A DNA stretch of 18,202 bases from Aequoribacter sp003520285 (GTDB lineage: Bacteria > Pseudomonadota > Gammaproteobacteria > Pseudomonadales > Halieaceae), in NCBI GenBank assembly GCA_963966765.1, contig CAXAAR010000042.1, positions 1 through 18,202 of the forward strand, in the 5' to 3' direction. The notes under the pieces are model-generated. The model was not told the origin of the DNA, did no database searches, and worked only from the letters and a program-made list of their open reading frames with translations. Position numbers and translations under genes: made by a program. Position 1 is the first letter of the stretch. Each line of letters starts with the position of its first letter. This document shows positions 14,299-18,202 of the stretch, one piece after another.

Positions 14299-14742
14299 TT
14301 ACTGAATCTCGCAGCTCTCGCGCGAATTACCCGCATCGAAGTAGGCCTGGAACACCTTAGGGGTCCGACCTCGACCAGTCCAGAGTGACTCCTCACCGTC
14401 GACGACCAAACGATATTTAGGCGCAACGGGGCCACTGGGCTTACGTTTAGACTTAGCCGCTGCCGCACTGGCCTTCGGTGCCGCTGCTTTGCGACCGCGA
14501 CCGACTGCTCCGCTCAATTCTTGAGTGCTTACACCCGCCTCTGCCATCATCGCTTTAATACGCTCAATGTTGGCGAGCTTTTCTTTAGCGGCGCGATCTG
14601 CTTCTTTTTTCTTGAGCTCTGCTTTGGCTTCTTGCAAAACTGCGATGAGTTTATCAATTTCTTTTAAAGCAAGACGCTTGGCTTCCGCCTTTGCCTTCGC
14701 TTTTGATTTTAAATAAATACTAAATACTGATTCTTTTGCCAT
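14299..14742 (-). CDS. H-NS family nucleoid-associated protein
   Basis: The protein belongs to the H-NS histone-like family, which binds AT-rich DNA and silences transcription. It has 147 residues from the second Met. Residues about 10-65 are a highly charged Lys/Ala/Glu-rich coiled coil for oligomerisation. An Ala/Lys/Pro-rich linker (about 80-108) carries GRGRK at 81-85, like an AT-hook. The C-terminal DNA-binding domain has PKYR (108-111), DGEE and the core WTGRGRTPKVF (121-131), the motif that enters the minor groove. I chose the ATG at 14742 over that at 14748 because GAGA ends directly at the earlier ATG but lies 6 nt from the later one. It precedes rfaH by 79 bp. Its paralogue class (H-NS, BpH3 or XrvA type) cannot be fixed from this sequence alone. 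Confidence 0.92.
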   Translation of the reverse strand: MAKESVFSIYLKSKAKAKAEAKRLALKEIDKLIAVLQEAKAELKKKEADRAAKEKLANIERIKAMMAEAGVSTQELSGAVGRGRKAAAPKASAAAAKSKRKPSGPVAPKYRLVVDGEESLWTGRGRTPKVFQAYFDAGNSRESCEIQ

Positions 14743-14772
14743 ATCCATTCTCGATTGAATTAAACCCAGAAA

Positions 14773-14801
14773 AGTATAAGCGTTTTAATCAAAAATTAAA
14801 A
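14773..14801 (-). promoter_or_regulatory. Candidate promoter of the H-NS-like gene
   Basis: On the minus strand TATACT (14778-14773, 5 of 6) is preceded at 17 bp by TTTTAA (14801-14796, 3 of 6). The surrounding 50 bp are very AT-rich with A and T tracts, the kind of DNA H-NS proteins bind, so autoregulation is plausible. Initiation near 14766 leaves a leader of about 24 nt. Confidence 0.4.
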
Positions 14802-14811
14802 TGAACGAAAG

Positions 14812-15180
14812 CTAGCTGCTGGCTTTTACAAAATAATGACGCAACCTAAAAAAGAATAATGAGCAGAGCACACCCGCACTATCCGCTATTAAATCAGCCC
14901 ACTCTGCCGCGCGCGAACTCGTGAGCGACTGTGCTACTTCTATTATTGCGCCGTATAGAATAAGACCCAGCACGATCCAAAGTTTACTTTGGGGATAAGA
15001 CCAGCTACCCAGAGTACCCAGCCCCAAAAAAGCGATAAAATGAGCCAGCTTATCGGATACCAGCATGATGGGCTCAACGTCGTCAGCAGGCATCAGCGCA
15101 AGATAAAACAGCACCACAACAGCAGCCCAAAATAACACTCTGATCTGATAGGACGCGATAATTGCCAACGGCTTAGTCAC
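14812..15180 (-). CDS. VanZ-like family membrane protein
   Basis: This small integral membrane protein resembles the VanZ-like family. VanZ itself gives low-level teicoplanin resistance, but the role of most family members is unknown. From the GTG at 15180 it has 122 residues with four predicted membrane segments (about 13-31, 46-60, 66-82 and 96-112). Family-like features are SDKLAHFIAF after the first helix and the acidic pattern GAIIEVAQ followed by EWADLIADSAG, with charged residues inside the membrane region. I chose the GTG because it starts 4 bp after the upstream stop, has AGGA about 10 nt before it, and gives a normal short N-terminus. ATG codons at 15210 and 15225 would overlap the thioesterase gene. 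It is the last gene of its block. Confidence 0.78.
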   Translation of the reverse strand: MTKPLAIIASYQIRVLFWAAVVVLFYLALMPADDVEPIMLVSDKLAHFIAFLGLGTLGSWSYPQSKLWIVLGLILYGAIIEVAQSLTSSRAAEWADLIADSAGVLCSLFFFRLRHYFVKASS

Positions 15181-15184
15181 TGGC

Positions 15185-15607
15185 TTAGCGTCCTGTCGCT
15201 GGTATCGCATAAGTGCCAACAGCATGCGCTACTGCAGCTTCACTGCCCTCTGAGAAGATCTCGACGCTGCCAACGGCTTGCGTACGACCCACTTTATGCA
15301 GGACGCAAACCGCTTTTAGGTTCGACTGAGCCAATGGTTTCCTCAGAAAATGAATACTCAAGTTGGACGTCACGGCGAGCGGAATAAGGCCCACTGTCGC
15401 CAACACCGCAATATAAAGTGCTGTATCAGCTAATTCCATCATGGTGGGACCAGAGACCGTACCACCGGGGCGCAAATCAGATGTCTCAATCCTTCGTATT
15501 AATTCACAGTACTCAGGCTGTGCAACTTTAATTTCTGTTTTGAACCCTTCGAATTCAGTCTGCATAAAATGCTGTAACTGTTCGACCGTGACATTGTGTT
15601 GATTCAT
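15185..15607 (-). CDS. PaaI-type hotdog-fold thioesterase
   Basis: This is a 140-residue single hotdog-fold protein of the 4HBT/PaaI type, which hydrolyses acyl-CoA or similar thioesters in the cytoplasm. The central helix and catalytic region RPGGTVSGPTMMELADTALY (46-65) has the glycine-rich turn and a conserved acid (D61) expected for the family. It is followed by the strand pattern SNLSIHFLRKP (81-91), and a final strand AVAHAVGTYAIP. The substrate cannot be told. It starts 16 bp after the MlaC-like gene and is followed within 4 bp by the VanZ-like gene, so these are probably one transcript. Its neighbour SDR enzyme is of a type often found in acyl-CoA gene clusters, consistent with acyl-thioester turnover. 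Confidence 0.85.
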   Translation of the reverse strand: MNQHNVTVEQLQHFMQTEFEGFKTEIKVAQPEYCELIRRIETSDLRPGGTVSGPTMMELADTALYIAVLATVGLIPLAVTSNLSIHFLRKPLAQSNLKAVCVLHKVGRTQAVGSVEIFSEGSEAAVAHAVGTYAIPATGR

Positions 15608-15623
15608 TACTGGCTTATCTCGA

Positions 15624-16379
15624 TTAAAGGCAGGCGTTAACTAAATAAACAGGCGCCTCATAATAAAAAGATTCTTTTGTTTTTTCATCTAATGCCGATG
15701 AATCTAAACAAAATTGTTTGAAAAAAGTTTGGTTTTTAACGGTTAAGACCTCAACGAGTTTATCCCATTGATCCTTGTTAGCGTATTTTTGATACTCGTT
15801 TTTTTTCCAAGCGGTGTAGGAGACAGCGGCTACTTTCATATTAATTATCGTAATATCTCGCGTTTGGGGCTGGACTAAAAATAAGACGCGAGGCGAAAAA
15901 CCGAGTGGGCCCTTAATCGTGGCGCTAATATTGGGTTGCGAGTCATTTAGATCAAAGCGAATATCACGAATGGTCTGATCATTCAGCCGATAATCGTACA
16001 ACACTTCGAATACATAACGAGCGTAAGTAGATCGTAACTCAGCCAGCAGTTGGGTCCTTAATGATGGGGCAAGGTCAACCTCGTGTGGCTCGATAAGGTC
16101 GTCGAGCATTGGTCCAAAGTCCCAAAAACCCAAGAACGGTGAGACGACTTGCTGATCTACCGACACCAACCAATCGCTCTTCTTGTCGTCGATATCCACC
16201 GCGGCGAGCGCTAAGGCATCGGACCAAATGCCCTGCAGGGCTTGCTCGATAGCAGCGGCGTCTCTCTCTACAATACCCTCCTGACCAGTTTGGGCGGGCG
16301 CTAGGGGCGCAGCGGCTAACAGCGCCGATATTAATACGGCTATGACAATGCCTTTATACGAGCGCTTGGAGGCACCCAT
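15624..16379 (-). CDS. Exported MlaC/Ttg2D-like protein
   Basis: The product is a 251-residue exported protein with a signal peptide (about 1-30, a basic KRSYK then a hydrophobic stretch ending APAQ). The mature part resembles the MlaC/Ttg2D phospholipid shuttle fold. It has VVSPFLGFWDFGPMLDD where MlaC has its VxPhxDFxxM motif, then RTQLLAELRSTYARYVFEVLY like the conserved helix with TYA, then strands including IINMKVAAVSYTAWKKNEY near the position of GVSL-YR. Similarity is low and length is larger than MlaC (about 210), so it is a divergent member at best. No mlaA, mlaE, mlaF, mlaD or mlaB is nearby. Its ATG overlaps the mipA-like stop (TAATG), so it is coupled to an outer-membrane protein gene. 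Confidence 0.6.
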   Translation of the reverse strand: MGASKRSYKGIVIAVLISALLAAAPLAPAQTGQEGIVERDAAAIEQALQGIWSDALALAAVDIDDKKSDWLVSVDQQVVSPFLGFWDFGPMLDDLIEPHEVDLAPSLRTQLLAELRSTYARYVFEVLYDYRLNDQTIRDIRFDLNDSQPNISATIKGPLGFSPRVLFLVQPQTRDITIINMKVAAVSYTAWKKNEYQKYANKDQWDKLVEVLTVKNQTFFKQFCLDSSALDEKTKESFYYEAPVYLVNACL

Positions 16380-17224
16380 TACTTAGCCCGCTTAAACCGC
16401 CAGATCGCACCCACACCGTAGGCCAAATACTGATCATCGACAAACAGCGGACTCATTGAATTGTCTGAACTCGATAGATCCATTGCGCGAGCATAAGCCA
16501 AAAACGTCCAATCATTGACGTCATAGCGCAGAGTCGATGACAGCCGATAGCCGACCAGCCCGCCGTTAGCACGATAAATTGGTCGATCATCTAATGCGTC
16601 TTGGGGCCGAATGCCGTAAAGAAGCTGATTATAGGTTTGATCGGCTGCATACAATCCCAAGTCGATTTCAAATTCCCAGCCCGACTGCGCCCACAGATAA
16701 TTAAGCCGCGGATCAAACACCCAGCCCACCGGCTCTATACCTCGCGAGGGATCAATTTCGAGGGCAGCCCGAAATGGCACGTGTAGTTCGAAACTATGCG
16801 CACCAAATTCAGATAAGCGGATTTCGAGTTCAGGGCCGACCTCGAGGATCAACTCAAGATCAGGCATGCCTTCACGAAGTTGATCGTCGTCGTTATTGAC
16901 GGGCAGCGAACCGCTGACGCTGAGATCCAAGGTAATACGATCATCTTCAAATAAATGAGCCTGAATGCCATCTCTGTCAACGCTCAACCAATCGCCGTCG
17001 TATTCAAGATAGGGTAATGGCGATACAAAAGTAGCTGTTTGTGCTGATCCGGGATAGTGCGGGTAATTAATCGCAGCGATCCCGACGCCAAGGGTCAGGT
17101 CTTGCCAAATTGACTTCTGCGCCTCGTCGGCCGCAGCCGCAAGGGGCGCAAGCGAGACTAACACGACAAACGCAGCAACCACCGAGGCCCTAATAGTGTT
17201 AGCAAACTCTTGAACACCAGACAC
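16379..17224 (-). CDS. MipA/OmpV family outer-membrane protein
   Basis: This is a MipA/OmpV-type beta-barrel. MipA binds the murein hydrolase MltA, while other members serve in envelope stress or antimicrobial sensitivity. The mature protein starts near ADEAQKSIW and shows the family opening LTLGVGIAAINYPHYPGS, then alternating strands with aromatic girdles and a C-terminal strand YLAYGVGAIWRFKRAK. From the GTG at 17224 the protein has 281 residues and a normal signal peptide (about 1-32, hydrophobic ASVVAAFVVLVSLAP, cleavage after AAA). The frame stays open to an ATG at 17344 and a TTG at 17377, but these place the hydrophobic segment about 50 residues in, too far for a signal peptide. GGTGG upstream of the GTG may be its ribosome binding site. 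The start is uncertain; the family call is firm. Confidence 0.82.
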   Translation of the reverse strand: MSGVQEFANTIRASVVAAFVVLVSLAPLAAAADEAQKSIWQDLTLGVGIAAINYPHYPGSAQTATFVSPLPYLEYDGDWLSVDRDGIQAHLFEDDRITLDLSVSGSLPVNNDDDQLREGMPDLELILEVGPELEIRLSEFGAHSFELHVPFRAALEIDPSRGIEPVGWVFDPRLNYLWAQSGWEFEIDLGLYAADQTYNQLLYGIRPQDALDDRPIYRANGGLVGYRLSSTLRYDVNDWTFLAYARAMDLSSSDNSMSPLFVDDQYLAYGVGAIWRFKRAK

Positions 17225-17268
17225 ACCACCCACCGCGGCCGTAACGGCGTTAGCGAACCATCGAACAC
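17179..17268 (-). repeat. Imperfect 51-bp-spaced duplication at the start of the mipA-like gene
   Basis: Two 39-bp copies (17268-17230 and 17217-17179 on the minus strand) agree at 30 of 39 positions with an exact spacing of 51 bp. Both begin GTGTTC, contain GCTAAC and end CGGTGG. Because 51 is a multiple of 3, the frame reads FANAVTAAV and then FANTIRASV. The first copy lies upstream of the start I chose, the second inside the signal peptide. Confidence 0.7.
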
Positions 17269-17411
17269 AAGATAGCTCGATCACCGTGTCTCCCAACCGC
17301 TGTGCAACACCCGATACATCAACCGAGGCGGGCCTGATTCTCATGACGGCTGCTCGGACAAGTGTTTCATGCCACAAACTTCTGAATCTTTAGGGTCTCG
17401 TTCAAATCTCG
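17225..17411 (-). other. 187-bp region between the SDR gene and the mipA-like gene
   Basis: If the mipA-like gene starts at 17224, this region is its leader. TTGGGA and TATCTT separated by 16 bp can be drawn on the minus strand (about 17293-17266), giving a weak promoter candidate. An ATG at 17370 opens only a 9-codon frame that ends over the ATG at 17344. Otherwise I see nothing definite here. Confidence 0.35.
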
Positions 17412-18176
17412 TCATGTGAGCAAGCCTCCATCTACCACAATGCATTCGCCATTGGTATAACTCGAAGCGTTCGAGCACAAATACAGCAGTGTTCCGGCCA
17501 TTTCACTCGGCTCGGCATGTCGTTGCATTGGAATTTTCTCGATGGCCATCTGATAAATATCATCATTACTAAACAAAGCACCGGCAAATTTCGTTTTCGT
17601 TAACCCCGGTAGCAACGCATTGCAGCGAATACCGAGCGGACCGCACTCTTTGGCAAAGGTTTTGGTCATATTCACCACCGCGGCTTTGGTAATAGAGTAA
17701 ATGCCCTGCATCGGTCCTGGCTGAATCGCATTGATTGAGGCGGTATTCACAATCACGCCTTTGCCCTGATCACGCATCATCTTGCCGGCTTCCACCGACA
17801 TGAAAAAGTAACCGCGAATATTCACATCGACCGTTTTCTGAAAAGCGCCAAGGTCGGTGTCAAGAACATGGCCAAAGTAAGGATTGGTGGCGGCGTTGTT
17901 AATACAGATATCGAGACGGCCGTACTCGCTTTTGATTTGTGCCATCAGCTCAAAGATCTGGGCCATATCACCGATATTACAGGCGATTGCTTGAGCATCT
18001 CCACCGCTCGCGCGGATTTCCTCTGCCACACGCTCACAGTCATCAATTTTGCGACTAGAGACGATAACTCGAGCGCCATATTCGGCCAAACACTTAGCTA
18101 CTTCTTCGCCAATTCCGCGGCTGGCACCGCTAACGAGAGCCACCTGTTGACTCAAGTCAAACAACGATTGATACAT
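17412..18176 (-). CDS. SDR family NAD(P)-dependent oxidoreductase
   Basis: This is a classical short-chain dehydrogenase/reductase of 254 residues, cytoplasmic and NAD(P)-dependent. The cofactor motif GASRGIG is at 17-23 and NNAA at 93-96. The catalytic tetrad is N119, S147 (NTASINA), Y160 and K164 in YSITK. The C-terminal region includes RCNALLPGL (184-192) and ends in VDGGLLT. SSRK after the second strand suggests preference for NADP(H), but this is not certain. I recall similar proteins encoded with acyl-CoA dehydrogenase and aminoglycoside-phosphotransferase-like (ACAD10-type) genes, which would lie upstream outside the window. The ATG at 18176 was chosen over a GTG at 18182 because GGGG (18182-18185) is 5 nt from the ATG and touches the GTG. 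Confidence 0.93.
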   Translation of the reverse strand: MYQSLFDLSQQVALVSGASRGIGEEVAKCLAEYGARVIVSSRKIDDCERVAEEIRASGGDAQAIACNIGDMAQIFELMAQIKSEYGRLDICINNAATNPYFGHVLDTDLGAFQKTVDVNIRGYFFMSVEAGKMMRDQGKGVIVNTASINAIQPGPMQGIYSITKAAVVNMTKTFAKECGPLGIRCNALLPGLTKTKFAGALFSNDDIYQMAIEKIPMQRHAEPSEMAGTLLYLCSNASSYTNGECIVVDGGLLT

Positions 18177-18202
18177 GATCACCCCTTAATTAAAGCTTCG
18201 AA

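Noticed and set aside
17343..17370. 9-codon leader peptide (MKHLSEQPS) before the mipA-like gene
   Set aside because: It is very short, with no ribosome binding site and no attenuator-like structure, so it is not supported.

Overview
The window looks like chromosomal DNA of a non-enteric, probably marine gammaproteobacterium. The left half carries the gene string nnr-tsaE-amiB-mutL-miaA-hfq-hflX on the minus strand with queG divergent from it, which is the order known from Escherichia coli and many other gammaproteobacteria. Three details argue against an enteric host: MutL carries an intact endonuclease motif, AmiB ends in a LysM domain, and some intergenic gaps hold heptanucleotide arrays.

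Region 1 (1-7781, minus strand) is a tightly packed housekeeping operon with gene junctions of 8-bp overlap, 4-bp overlap, 4-bp gap and 2-bp gap. It covers metabolite repair (nnr), tRNA modification (tsaE, miaA), cell separation (amiB), mismatch repair (mutL), RNA chaperoning (hfq) and a ribosome-associated GTPase (hflX, cut by the left edge). hfq has its own structured leader. A strong candidate promoter with a perfect TATAAT lies just upstream of nnr.

Region 2 (7849-11954, plus strand) holds queG, a short cysH-type gene, msrC and asnS. The cysH-type gene sits alone between two unrelated arrays of 7-bp units. The first has a run of regularly spaced GGG tracts on the minus strand. msrC and asnS overlap by ATGA. 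The 217 bp after asnS separate convergent genes and hold an imperfect 28-bp duplication and two inverted repeats.

Region 3 (12172-14742, minus strand) reads H-NS-like protein, RfaH, then an alpha-D-phosphohexomutase with an altered catalytic loop. An ops-like sequence lies between hns and rfaH. A silencer, an antiterminator and a sugar-phosphate mutase together suggest surface polysaccharide control, but this is inference.

Region 4 (14812-18176, minus strand) reads SDR oxidoreductase, MipA/OmpV-like outer-membrane protein, MlaC-like periplasmic protein, hotdog thioesterase, VanZ-like membrane protein. The last four are closely spaced. The set looks like envelope or acyl-lipid metabolism with no assigned pathway.

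No insertion sequence, prophage, CRISPR array, rRNA or convincing tRNA was found. Most of the window is ordinary core genome. The points of interest are the intergenic repeats, the hns-rfaH-mutase locus and the uncharacterised envelope cluster.
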